Assembly: GCA_000349905.1 (NCBI GenBank)
Contig: KB722754.1
Span: 280,356 to 344,355 of the forward strand
Origin: Volvariella volvacea V23
Taxonomy: Eukaryota > Basidiomycota > Agaricomycetes > Agaricales > Pluteaceae
Direction of reading: 5' to 3'
Length of the DNA: 64,000 nt
Under the pieces are notes generated by a model. That model was not told where the DNA came from. It saw nothing but the letters and a program-made list of their open reading frames with translations, and searched no databases. Of this stretch, positions 10,327-20,891 are shown piece by piece; positions within the stretch are counted from its first letter, which is position 1; each line of letters starts with the position of its first letter. The translations under genes were made by a program, and so were the position numbers.

Positions 10327-12087
10327 TTACGAAATGGACCTGAACCTGTTTAACGGATAGCGTTCTTCAAGGCCTGGAATACGGTCAGTTGATTTTTCAG
10401 ACGAAAGCAGCGGCTCCTCCAAGCGTCCAGAGGTCGTGGTGTCAGTCGGTGGAAATGATATCTCCCATCTCACCGTCTCCCACCACCGGAAATTAATATT
10501 AATCGGCACTACAATCCCGAGCCATGTCAGTGCGCATCTTCGAATGAAAACATTCTCCGAGATATTTTTTATTCGCTCGTCAAGGTATTCGTTCGCGGTG
10601 TTAGCACCGCCAGTGCCAGCCGGGGGATCGTCAGCTAGTAGCCACTTGATCTTGAACCTTTGCAGCCGAGGCATTTCTGTAACATAGTCGAGGATACGCT
10701 GACAGCGCTCAGGCGTGAGAGCCCAGCTCGGGGGTGCAACGATTTCGAGGATTGTAAGCCTGGTAAAGGTCGATGGGAGAGGCCATGTCGACGGGTTGAT
10801 TGCTATACCATCCCACTCCAATGTATTCGGTGTGTCCCAACGTCTGTGGAATTGGAGTTCTGGAATCAGACTGAGGGAGATGAGAGAGGATGTGTGGCTG
10901 GGGAGAACTTTTGGCAAGAAGGATGCAGAGAGCATTGTAGGAGGAAGTTGAAAGTTGGATTCCCAGTGAGATAGCCCACTATAGGACGCAAGGTACTCGG
11001 CAAGTAAGTTTGAAGCGCCGTAGCGCAGTGTGAGCGTCGTGAGTCGCGCGCCGGAGGCTTTGAGTATCACCCATAAGCGGTCCAGATTGATAGGATCTTC
11101 GGATCTGCGATGTATGCTTGGGGTAATGCTGAGCTCCATAAGATATGGGAGTTTGGGCGAAAAAGAGCGGTGTGGCTGTAACAACGGCGAAGAGGCTGAT
11201 GGGTGCTTTGGCTGCAAATCGTCTGGCCGTGGTGCATCAGGAAGAGATCCTTCGATGCATATTTTCTGAACGACGAGTTGATCGAGTTGCGCAGGAAATA
11301 TTTCTTCCCATTTGCAAATCGGATGTGGTGCATGGCATCTGAGTGATAGAGACCGAAGATCTAGATTGTGGATGACAATATCGCCTAAAAATGGGGTCGC
11401 GGGCTCATCTAATCGATGACCCGAGTCCCTAGCGCAACGAACGTCAATGTCCAGACTTTGCAAGCTCGAGATGGATTGAACTGCTTGGGATATGGGATAT
11501 ACCGCTTGGGCCTCGCACGGAGCGTATAAAGAAAGTTGAGCAAGTCCGCCATTGCCACTCGTGACCTGATGAACAGTCCGCCACAGCTTATCCATAACCA
11601 TCGGGTAGATCGAACATTGACCCTCAAATCTCCTAACAGTCCAATGAATATAAAGACATTTCAACGACCTATACCTGCTCAACTCGTCCCAAAACAGTTG
11701 TAATTGCTCAACAATGCTGTGCGCGGCCTCGAGCGTCTGCAGCTCACTGGCAGAGTCGACGAAGAAGAAGAAAGTCCCAACACTGGATATGAAGGGTAAA
11801 AAGACATCCGGCGCTGGTGCTGGCACCAACGGTTCTTCTGGAATCAACTTGCCCAGACAAAATCTGGCCAGTACATTGTTAGATGCTTCACCAGCTCCCC
11901 ATGCGAATCCGGTCGTATTGACGGCGTATTGGGTGAAGAACGCGTGGAGGCGACGGGAAGTGAGGCGCAACGACAGGGTGGTTCGTTTTTTCGACACTTC
12001 ATCCGTGTTTATGAATTCCTGAATGCGGGTGAGGACTTCATTAGGGCAGCGCTCGAATGCAGAGAGAGGATCGTTGGTATTGTCCAT
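10327..12087 (-). CDS. F-box-like / leucine-rich hypothetical protein
   Basis: Uninterrupted frame of 586 residues starting at the ATG at 12085-12087. The N-terminus (FERCPNEVLTRIQEFINT, then LRLTSRRLHAFF) matches the F-box pattern of Agaricomycete proteins, in which LP-E-L or CPNEVL is followed by a second helix with xxTSRRLH. The rest has scattered leucine-rich segments (SLQSLDIDVR, LRSLSLRC, LTTLTLRYGAS, LISLSLIPEL, FTRLTILEIV) consistent with an irregular LRR fold. By family knowledge such proteins act as substrate receptors of SCF ubiquitin ligases; the target is unknown. No introns are needed, which is common for this family in mushrooms. Confidence 0.6.
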   Translation of the reverse strand: MDNTNDPLSAFERCPNEVLTRIQEFINTDEVSKKRTTLSLRLTSRRLHAFFTQYAVNTTGFAWGAGEASNNVLARFCLGKLIPEEPLVPAPAPDVFLPFISSVGTFFFFVDSASELQTLEAAHSIVEQLQLFWDELSRYRSLKCLYIHWTVRRFEGQCSIYPMVMDKLWRTVHQVTSGNGGLAQLSLYAPCEAQAVYPISQAVQSISSLQSLDIDVRCARDSGHRLDEPATPFLGDIVIHNLDLRSLSLRCHAPHPICKWEEIFPAQLDQLVVQKICIEGSLPDAPRPDDLQPKHPSASSPLLQPHRSFSPKLPYLMELSITPSIHRRSEDPINLDRLWVILKASGARLTTLTLRYGASNLLAEYLASYSGLSHWESNFQLPPTMLSASFLPKVLPSHTSSLISLSLIPELQFHRRWDTPNTLEWDGIAINPSTWPLPSTFTRLTILEIVAPPSWALTPERCQRILDYVTEMPRLQRFKIKWLLADDPPAGTGGANTANEYLDERIKNISENVFIRRCALTWLGIVVPININFRWWETVRWEISFPPTDTTTSGRLEEPLLSSEKSTDRIPGLEERYPLNRFRSIS

Positions 12088-12350
12088 GCGATGTCGACTT
12101 CGAGCCCGTCAGTTAAAATATCGAAATGGGCATGTTGACCGGCAATTGCCGATATAGTGTTTGCCCCTTGGGGTCCCAATTTTAATTTATAGTGTTGGTG
12201 GCGAAACCTGGCGAGGAAATAAAAATTTAAAATAATGCTAGCTGGTTGGAACTTGTCAGAAAGGTCGTCTCTTGATACGATACACGTCCTCTACACTCCT
12301 GTCTGCTATCTGTATCTTAATCCACCATCACACTCCTTAATTCAAAACCA

Positions 12351-12843
12351 ATGTCTTCTGCTGGCGGCAAGCAACCCGACAAATTGGTCAAAGAAAGCCT
12401 CACATTTGTGAGCAAAAATGCCAAAACTAAGAGATGGACAGTCTCTTGCAATAACCCAGCATCAATGTTGACCAAGTGGAATCCCTCACAACGGAATGAA
12501 CCCTCAATGCTTCCCCTTTTCACCTCATGCAGAGTATGAAAACAGTGCTGAGCCAGAAAACATGGCCAGCTTCAACTTCGACGAGTTCTATGAAGCCTTG
12601 AATCGTGCTCCTGGTGTTAACGAGATGGATAGGCCAGAAGTTGCAGAGACTCTCGCTAAAGCCCTAGAAGAAAGGGCTGGGGAAGGTCTTGATTCCACTG
12701 TTCCGGTGGGTGAGGTGTACGACTTCAAAGAGTTTGAGAGGGTTAAGGTGAGTGCTGCAGATGGATTAGCTGTGCAGCAAGATGTCAGCGCCGAAGCACA
12801 AGATTGGGATCTCGAAGGTATGATGGAGTTGCTAGGACTTTGA
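12351..12843 (+). CDS. Small unknown protein, probably two exons
   Basis: The ATG at 12351 follows a pyrimidine-rich leader and sits in good context (accaATGtct). Exon 1 (MSSAGGKQPDKLVKESLTF) would end before a good donor gtgagc at 12408. A typical intron tail (ttccccttttcacctcatgcag) ends at 12532. To stay open the next exon must start at 12535 (YENSAEPENMASFNFDEFY), using a second AG two bases later. The C-terminal part is acidic and ends in WDLEGMMELLGL. A shorter product from the ATG at 12561 is an alternative. I do not recognise the family. The acceptor choice is the weak point; a cDNA would settle it. Confidence 0.4.
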
Positions 12844-13135
12844 TTAAGGTGTATCTGGACTGGCCCAATGCTATATACCTGTGTGCAGTGGACGATGCCC
12901 ACCTCGCCACTGTGCCACCTTTCGCCACTAGCGGTCACTAATCGTGACTATATACCTTGCTTGCGATCCGTTTTCGGTTTCAAACCGCGTGTTTTCTTAA
13001 TTTGGCATTGGCGGTGTTCTCCTTCACTACGGTATCGTGGATCCTGGTTTGCGCGATCCGTGCACATATCGTCAGTCAAGATAAAGTAGTCTCACGGCCT
13101 GGCGGACCGTCAAATTTCCAAGCACAAGATAAAAC

Positions 13136-13192
13136 TTGAGAATAATGATATGCGTTGAGAATAATGATATGCGTTGAGAATAATAATATGCG
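13136..13192. repeat. Tandem repeat, 19-nt unit, three copies
   Basis: The unit ttgagaataatgatatgcg occurs at 13136-13154, again identically at 13155-13173, and with one changed base at 13174-13192. It lies in a gene-free stretch. Confidence 0.9.
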
Positions 13193-13249
13193 GCAACTTG
13201 ATACGACGACAGTTGCAAGAGCCCAATATAGATCTGTCTGAGATAAAGC

Positions 13250-13390
13250 AACACAAACAGACTTGCATGAAGGCTCGAAAACACAAACAAGAATTGCCAA
13301 ATAGGTACAAATGTAGTCTCGAGAGCTGCCAAACCACTACAAACAAGCTTGCATGAAGTCTCGATTTGACAAACAAGAACAGCCAAATGC
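13250..13390. repeat. Imperfect direct repeat, two copies of ~52 nt
   Basis: The pattern acaaac-(a)gacttgcatgaag-(g/t)-ctcga, then acaaacaagaa, then gccaaat, occurs once from about 13251 and again from about 13339, with a related gctgccaaac segment between. It could be a remnant of a minisatellite-like array. Confidence 0.65.
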
Positions 13391-13402
13391 TTGCAAACAT
13401 CC

Positions 13403-13430
13403 TTACAGATCCGTGGTTACAGATCCGTGG
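13403..13430. repeat. Tandem duplication of a 14-mer
   Basis: ttacagatccgtgg is repeated back to back. Confidence 0.9.
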
Positions 13431-14202
13431 GGGGTCAAGTGACCTTGGCAAGCAAGGTAATGACCTGGCGCGTGACGTGGCATCTGCGCCAGGCGCGGCG
13501 AGACCTTGTTTGCGTTTCGCCACCAATACTAGGGACTCCCAAATCGACAATCTCAACGATAACCCCGGACGACAACACCATTCACAAGCTACTCTAAAAG
13601 CCTCATCCACCTGCCACCCCGCGTGACACAGCTCGGAACAACCGAACACACAAGTCAGCGGCTAAACCAGTCATTGGACAACTCGTCCCTCTCGCCACGA
13701 GGATGGTCTCAACCAGAATTTCCAACGCCCCACCTTATCAACGTCAAATAGGTCTAGGCGCAGTGACAGGGACTCAAAGGAAATATCATAGAGCTACTGA
13801 CGATACACAATGCATTTTTCCTTGTTAAAAATAAGATAGAGACGCGAGTTTCAAGAATCGTGATGAATGAGCATAGATGTGGTCTGGATGTGTTGCCTAA
13901 TCGATTGAGAATCAAAGGGGAAGGGAGCCAAGGATGATCACTGATTAGAATGTCCCATGGTGATGCGGATGTGGGTGAACAGACACAGGGTAGGGGCAGG
14001 GGGATGGATGCACAAGTCGTAAGAGGCAAAAATGACAAGAAATACGAGTGGTGATGATAGATGCCGTTATGAAAAAAAGAAATGGAGTAATGGTACACTA
14101 ACAGTCTAATGCTGGGAGTGGGTGTGAACACGCAGATAAGGTAATAAGAATGAAACTCTAGGGTAAGAAGTAAAAGGACAAAAGAAAAACGAGACGAGTC
14201 CC

Positions 14203-15422
14203 TTATTGATCCCTGACTTCTTCCTCGTTTTGGGGTTGAGCATGCCCATTCGTTTGCTCCGCAACCTTGGCCTTTGCGCTCGTCATCAAATTTTCCACAC
14301 CCTTTTTCACTGTATCCAACAATGGCGTAACCGTCTCCCGCACTTGCTTTCCGATGCGACCAACCTTGTCTTGAATCGGCAGGTCCTTATCCGTGGCCGT
14401 CTCCTTCATGTCAGCAATGACCTTGGAGAGGCTGTCGGCCAGGTCGGTGTAGGTCTTCTGTAATTGGGGAGGGATTGTATGCTGGATCTTATTGGATGCC
14501 GATGTCGAGAGAGAGGTGGCTAGTGCTGCCGTGGAAGCTTGGAGACGCTGCAGCTCGCAGACCATGGTTTCCGAGAGGGTGTGGATGCGGGACTGAGCGG
14601 CGCCATAGGAGGTAGAAGCTAGGGCTGTGATAGATTGGGCAGTCTCATTGGCGCGTTGACTAGCAAACGATCAGTCTCGCTCTAAGATCTACTACGTAGC
14701 CAAGACGTACACAAGAGCAGAGTGTGCTTGAATTTGCTTGATTTGATCGTTCGAGTAACCGTAGATGTGGTCCTTGAGCTCCTTCGAGATAGCGAGAGCA
14801 CGCTGATACTGATACTTGGACTCAGCGGATCCATTGGGAGTGGCGGGTGCTGAACCGTTCTGGAGCTTGTGGACAGCCACCTCGAAGTAATCAACAATGG
14901 GGGAGAATCGCTGGAAACGAAACCACATCGATATCAGAACCAGATTGCGCATACATCCAACGGTCTCACCTGATCAATCCCTTGCGCTACATTGTAAGCG
15001 GGTGTCTTGACCTTTTCGTCAATGGTCTTGTTGACACTAACCGTCTTCTCGTGGACGTAATCCGCAGCGGTCCGACGTGTTTGCTTGACGTAGTCCGCTA
15101 CCTCTTCGGGCTTCGCCTTGAAGGGGTAAGGGTAGCGCTGCTCAACAGCATCAACCGCCTTGTTAGCGTAGCCGTCAGCACGAACGAGGAGTGGTGCGAG
15201 TCTGATCTGAAGGGGTTCTGTGTACTTGTACGCGGTGTTGTATGCGGTGGAAGAAAGGCCCTTGGCGGTTGAATACGGCGAGCGGGTATAGGCGTTGGAG
15301 GACAGCGCGTCGTTGAGGGTTTCAAGGCTAGAAGAGATCATGGGTATGGAGACAACCCGGTGAAGAATGGTCAGCTCTGGGGCCTGTTGCGAGCTGGTCT
15401 CTGTCGTCGTCGTTGTCGACAT
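14203..15422 (-). CDS. Perilipin-like lipid-droplet protein
   Basis: Three exons, 15422-14970, 14910-14711 and 14659-14203, with GT-AG introns give 369 residues from the ATG at 15420-15422. The protein has the fungal perilipin (MPL1-like) pattern. An N-terminal PAT-like part contains LTILHRVVSIPMISSSLETLNDAL and SSTAYNTAYKYTEPLQIRLAPLLVRAD. Amphipathic helical 11-mer-like segments follow (YANKAVDAVEQRYPYPF, ADYVHEKTVSVNKTIDEKVKTPAYNVAQGIDQ), then a long helical C-terminus rich in Ala, Thr and Lys. By family knowledge these proteins coat lipid droplets and control triacylglycerol turnover. The PAT call rests on pattern recognition; a profile search would confirm it. The exon joins are unambiguous. 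Confidence 0.72.
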
Positions 15423-16739
15423 GGTGGATGGCTGCGAGGCAGTGAGAAAGCGAGGATGAAGATAAGGCGTGCTGAAAGCTAAAATACCCTGGCTCGTCGC
15501 AGGGTTTGATTTTGCATGTGATTCTTCCTATCCTCTTTTGGACCATCACGTGCGACTCCTCCCGACACCGTCCATTCCATTTTTGGGAGGTGCAGGGGCT
15601 GACATCAAGGGGCCAAATCGTGCGTCCCGCTGCGCTTTGCTCCTAACCTCCACCACGTCCTGACGATTTACGCTCACCAGGGTCTGCTGGAATGGCAGCG
15701 CTGCATTTTGCTTTTCTGTGCTGCGGCTCAATGCCGCTGAAAATGCAGAGCGCCCTTGCATGTGTTTTCGCGCCTCGTGCAACGGGTGCTTTATCTCCTC
15801 TCGTCGCTCGAAAGCTGCAGGACGAAAGGAATGTGATTTCGCTTAGCGGACGCGTAGATAGGCCTCGATCAACAACACCGCCACTTTTGCGCTTATCTAG
15901 ATGCAATCCCTCACCTTCCGGTTCCGTCGAGACACCACCAAGACTGGTCGCGATATCACGCCGGCTTTCAAATCAATTTTGCTGATATCGTCACCGCACC
16001 GCCTGAGATCATGATTCTTGCAGGCATGCCCTTGCCCATACCTGTCTGATACAGGTGATAACCCGTCCTGAGTTTGAGAAGTAGCAAATGATATCAATAC
16101 GAATTACCTATCGGTCTCACCTGATATACATTCCGGGAAGCGGCGTATTCGACCGTAATCATGAACAAGCGGGAGCTCCAAGGAACTCCCACTTATTGTC
16201 TCCCGATTGCAGGCCATGCAGTCACCTATGATAAAAGACAAAACGCGTGCGTATTGCGTGCCCGATCTAACTACCATTTGCTAGTAGAACTGAAGTTTTG
16301 TGGATCCTTATTGGCTGGCTGACATACCAAAGCGGATTTACGTATTGATAGGGGTGGGGCTTTTCATAGTCTATCTCCATTCGTCAATATTATTGAGATA
16401 ATGAATTCATTTACTCCTGAAACACGCCCTAATGAATGGAGGGATGGGTAATGATCATGAGCCGCACGCATTTCCCACCGCAGTCAAAGCCTAATTGGTA
16501 GCACTTGCTAAATGCAGCTCAAGAATCGTATCTCCTCTTATTGGGAGTACGCACGTTCAAATGTGCCACAACACCTGTGGCGTCGAATTTGTAGATATGA
16601 TGCGAAATCCTGTCACTAGGGAAGTGTCCTGGTGTGAAGCAACAAATATATTCAGCGAACGTGGGTGTCCTCTCACACAATGATGGTGGCGTAAGAGAAT
16701 CAACATTTTACGCTTGCAACTCCCACTCCACCGCATTAC
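15423..16739. other. Intergenic region
   Basis: Promoter flank of the perilipin-like gene, then about 1.2 kb with no supported gene and no repeat that I can see. Confidence 0.5.
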
Positions 16740-17078
16740 TCAAGTACAAACCGTACCATAGGAGCTAATATCGTCATTATAGTTCGTGTGTGCCAAATCC
16801 GGATCGGACCTATTCCCGCTGAACCTATCGAACAATAATACATCGGTGCAATCGATTCCTTTGTACAGCTCCAACGTGCACCCTCCGTCGTTGTACCAGT
16901 GGAAGGAGGATATCGCGTTGTTCAGGGCACCGACGTTGTGGCAGGCGAATCCGGGATTACCGGGACCGGATGCTGTTACGCTAGTGCCGGCGTAGTTGCG
17001 GTCGTGGTAGCCTGTGAAGCGCCAGGCGTGGGCGGAGAGGGTAACGAAGGGGAGTGACAGGAGGAGGCTGGATTTCAT
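16740..17078 (-). CDS. Small secreted protein
   Basis: 112 residues from the ATG at 17076-17078 (MKSSLLLSLPFVTLSAHA is a signal peptide). An in-frame extension upstream exists but lacks a better ATG and would bury the signal peptide, so this start is preferred. The mature part (WRFTGYHDRNYAGTSVTA, then CHNVGALNNAISSFHWYN, then GGCTLELYKGIDC) has four cysteines and a pattern like small beta-rich secreted proteins of basidiomycetes with a beta/gamma-crystallin-like repeat. That fold suggestion is only inference. Its size and secretion make it a candidate small secreted protein (effector-like or cell-wall associated). No introns are seen. Confidence 0.65.
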   Translation of the reverse strand: MKSSLLLSLPFVTLSAHAWRFTGYHDRNYAGTSVTASGPGNPGFACHNVGALNNAISSFHWYNDGGCTLELYKGIDCTDVLLFDRFSGNRSDPDLAHTNYNDDISSYGTVCT

Positions 17079-17803
17079 CTGGAAGAGAGGGGTGAAATGA
17101 ACTGGGTGAGCTTGAGGCGCATGAATTTGAATAATCATACCTTGGCGACAGCATAAGCTAAGGCTGAAGAATGGAAGTGGTATGAAGAGCTGGACAACGA
17201 TGGGAACAACTGAGAATTGCTTCGTTTCTAGTACGGGTACCGCAGGATGGCCTACCTGCTCAGCTAGATGAAGACACCTCAACGAACCTCACCTCTCCCT
17301 ACCACTCGTTTTATACCGCCACTAGTGAGTGAACTTGAAGCCATACATCCAATCATCAATCGCGAACGCTACTGCATGCCTGCACGGCACAGCTCTGAGC
17401 CATTCTCATGCAACAGCGGAGCTAGAATCCTGGTACGCATCTGCCGTCACAAGGTCTCTAGGTCATTGGACCCCCCGCACTCAGAGCGCGTCTCATCCAC
17501 TCGAATGTACGCGGAGCACGAGAAGCGCATTCTCGACTTCTTTCCTTCCCTCCTTAGCCGGCGGTTCGGTTCGATGCAGATCCCTGTTCTAAGAATACAA
17601 TCGTCCGACAGAGACCACGGCAGTGGATCGAGCTGTTTGGACGCATCTTAGCCCCGTATGCAGGTACAAGACCTAGGTGTTAAAAATACGCATCGCAGAG
17701 GAAGCTCGAAGATATCCCGATTGTGTGGTTGCTGTATGGCTGGCCACCTCAGTGTAATGCACCACAGGTATGAGTCTGCTCGAAGCGTGGTGATGATATT
17801 ACG
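17079..17803. other. Intergenic region
   Basis: Upstream flank of the small secreted protein gene and 3' flank of NACHT pseudogene A. No gene supported. Confidence 0.5.
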
Positions 17804-20375
17804 TTAGGCTACATAGGTTACATGCTGTGGTATGCGCCTACTGGTATAGTATCTGCTCAAGACGAGTAACGGCAAGATTAATCCCGCCCCGCCGATATAT
17901 GGCAAAAACGACTGAAGGTATTCTAGAATTGCTGACCACAAGGAATGGTATAGGTCATTCTCCTTGTCTGGCTCCTCCCCATTCGTTGGCGTTGGATTAG
18001 GCTCCGAATCTCCGGTTGCTGGCTCCAGGTAGCTAGCAAACAGCTCATCACATTTGCATTGTATAGGAGGGTATTTGGCCATTTCTTCGTCTATCATCGA
18101 GTTCATTTGAGCGACTGTTGGTGGGTCAAAAAGTTTAATGAGTTCGGGGTGTTGCCAATACTCGACGAGAGTTGCTGGAGCGAAGTCACCAAAGTGCTAT
18201 CATACCGGCATGTTGTAAGGACCACGTTATGTAATTACAAAGTGAAGACCCACCTCAAGGACTTGGGAACATTGTGTGTGAGTAATGAGGGGTGGGAATA
18301 CATGTCTTATAACTTCTTTTAGCACCACCAATATTCTCCGATCAGTCTTTAATTCCGGTTGTAAAAGACGAACAGTTCTCCACCAGTCCCAGATCGTTTG
18401 ACTGTCATCAAGGACAATAAGAATGTGAGCAAAGCAGAAGTAACAGATGAGACTCACGGTGTCACCAAACATGTCACGAGAAGGATACACAGGATATCCA
18501 CAGGAGTAAAGATTGAATCTATGATTACAATCCCAATAGGTGGTAGTATTTTACTGTAGTTCTTCGATCTATAGCTCAATGGATGAAGGGGCGCTCGGAA
18601 TATGTTGTGCGTGAACCGGACAATGCTCTGGGTCGATATATACTGGCGCTCTTTCCAGGTACTTGTAATCAAGTTCCCTACCTTGCAATTATGAAATGCA
18701 CTGGGAAGGGGAAACCCATCGCCATCACGGATAGACCCCACAAAAGCCTCTTCGACCATAAAACGGGGGGCATTATCTTTGAGCCGCCACTCCAAGTCGA
18801 TGAGTTTCCACGTCTCACAGGAAGAGGGAGCGCATAAGAATATTACTAGTTCTGTGGGTGATAGCAGCCCGGATTGAAGTTCACGGCCCCAATTACGGAG
18901 CCAGTGCTTCCCATAATTTCCCTTACGGCCTGAAGGTGGAAAAAGATCGCGAGGGAAGTTGCGATCCTGTGGCCATCGTTATTAGATAATGAATAAAGGG
19001 TACACACCATTTCCTTCTTAGGTACTCAGGTCGTCAGCCCTTTCCTGATCCTCTTATACTTATTGCTTGTCTTATCCTCATGAAATTCCACGAAAAGGAG
19101 GCTCTCTCTGAGCCAACGCCTAGCATTCAGCTGGGAAAGGGCATCTCGAAGATCTGATGTGAACAGGATGTTCTTTATAGGAACAGAATCGTGAACATTG
19201 AGCCACAATGTGGATCGCCAGTGTTCAAGCCAGCTGCTATACCACTTTACCATTTTACTCGCCCATCTAATTGCCTTCGTCAGCACGAAAGTGGCAACCT
19301 CTGCATTGAGCACTCAATAAGTACCACTCCTTGAGTCATCGTGAAGATATTCAGCAAAGGATGTATGATATCTATCTATCTGTGCTGGTGGGAAGTGGTC
19401 AATAGCACCTGCAGGAGGCCATTGACGATTGCATATCAATGACCGACGACGTTGCCCAAGGTTAGAATGAGGCGCATGTCTTCGCGTGACTCCTTAGTGT
19501 TGGAAAGCATAAATGAGGGCAAAAAATGGGTGGGGTGCTGGCTGGCGAGTAAATTCATCTCCGATTCGATATGTGCCTCGGGCGACTGCAAACCAAGGAG
19601 AATCGGCGATGAAGACCGCGTTGGTGAAATATAACGAGGAGGTGAAGGAGTTGCCTTTGGCTGGAGGATGATTCGCATTCGTCAAGGCCATCGATGACGA
19701 TCAGCGATCGATGAGTAACGTCGCTGGGTGATATTTGGCAGAGGGGTTTTATAATTAACGCGTTCCATTGATACTCTATGGCGGAGTCGAGGACGGAGGG
19801 ATCTTTTGCGATGACGTCCTCGATTACTTTCCCCATCTCTGGCATAACGATAGAAATACGATATATGGTGGTTGCGGCGAATGCCTTTAAGGAATTGCGA
19901 TCGACGCCATTTCTCCAGAAGAAGCCCCCTGCGAGTAGAATGGGATCCTCATCCAGCTCTTCACAAACTCGGCGAGCGACAGCAGATTTCCCAGTGCCGA
20001 CGGAACTTTTGAGCCAGAGGATGTACGACTCTGAGTTGATATCGGTCGCCCAAGGTTTTATGGATGCGATGATAGATTTCCAGGTCTCCGGATGACATTT
20101 CGGCGCATCTGCCCTAGTGTCGCCATTGAACGTGGCTCGGGAGCAGCTGCGATAGAGGAGTCTGTCTCGAGGTGAAACTGATGAATGACCGACATTAGAC
20201 AGTGGTTAATAATATGTAACAAGGGCGAACCTTCATGTGGTATGAAGTAATAATAATTCAAATTGATGTCGCGTGCAGCATTGTTCATGTTGCCAGTGCT
20301 GTGCACTGTTGCGTTGGACAGAAAGTGGCTGCTTCCGGTACTGTGCGGATGAGTAGCAGAGCTGCTTGATCCCAT
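17804..20375 (-). pseudogene. NACHT NTPase family, copy A (decayed)
   Basis: Paralogue of the intact gene at 23697. The first exon from 20375 codes the N-terminal motif (TVHSTGNMNNAARDINLN) and ends in G just before an intron, as in the other copies. The next exon reads in frame through RDRLLYRSCSRATFNGD, a P-loop WLKSSVGTGKS (the first Gly of GxxxxGKS is Ser) and Walker B SLIVIDGLDECE. Then decay: a one-base deletion near 19580 just after CSRP; loss of about 0.4 kb near 19370-19405 compared with copy B, between the GLDECE-following region and the YHTSF segment; and a stop at 19026-19028. Later exons remain recognisable, down to HPE-like, MIDEEMAKYPP and CKCDELF, ending in a hydrophobic tail (LPYIGGAGLILPLLVLS) at 17804. 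It is almost surely not a working NTPase. Confidence 0.85.
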
Positions 20376-20891
20376 CGAAGCTGTGAGATTTCATTGAGTA
20401 TACCTACACTTATGGAAAAAACCTTTTTGATACGACGGAGCGTAGATGTGGGACATTTTGCACGGTTGGAAAGAGCATAGACCCGTTCACTTATGCTGCA
20501 GGCTGGGTACTAGATGCGAACGCAGGAAGGAAGTAAGTGGCCGCGTAGCCACAGAGCCCAAATGGTTTGGATAGTAGTCAGACGTTTCCCAGGAAGGATG
20601 CTAATACGCTTGTGAGGGGGGATGAAAATAAGTGCTGCTGAGGACCCACAAAGCACAACATGCATCATTTTGATACAAAGATAGACTGATCCTGGGCGAC
20701 CAGACCTAGCAAAGCGAGCTTCCAGTGGGAGTGCTTATCGTCAAAGTAGTGTTCACTGCGGCGTAAAGACCAGCTTAAAGTCAAACCCAGTGCTTGTGTG
20801 CGTGGGAACATTGCGGCCCGCCGGAATGCGCCAAATTCTTCCGCGTTTGGCGTCATCAACCGGCCCAAAAAACGCGTCGACTGCAGCAATC

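Larger units (their letters stand above)
12844..14202. other. Intergenic region with short repeats
   Basis: No convincing gene. It holds the three-copy 19-nt tandem repeat, a duplicated ~52-nt segment and a doubled 14-mer, annotated separately. Bases ~13750-14202 are probably the 3' UTR of the minus-strand perilipin-like gene. Confidence 0.5.

Noticed and set aside
17079..17282. Longer N-terminus for the small secreted protein
   Set aside because: The extension would place the clear signal peptide in the middle and does not begin with a better ATG.
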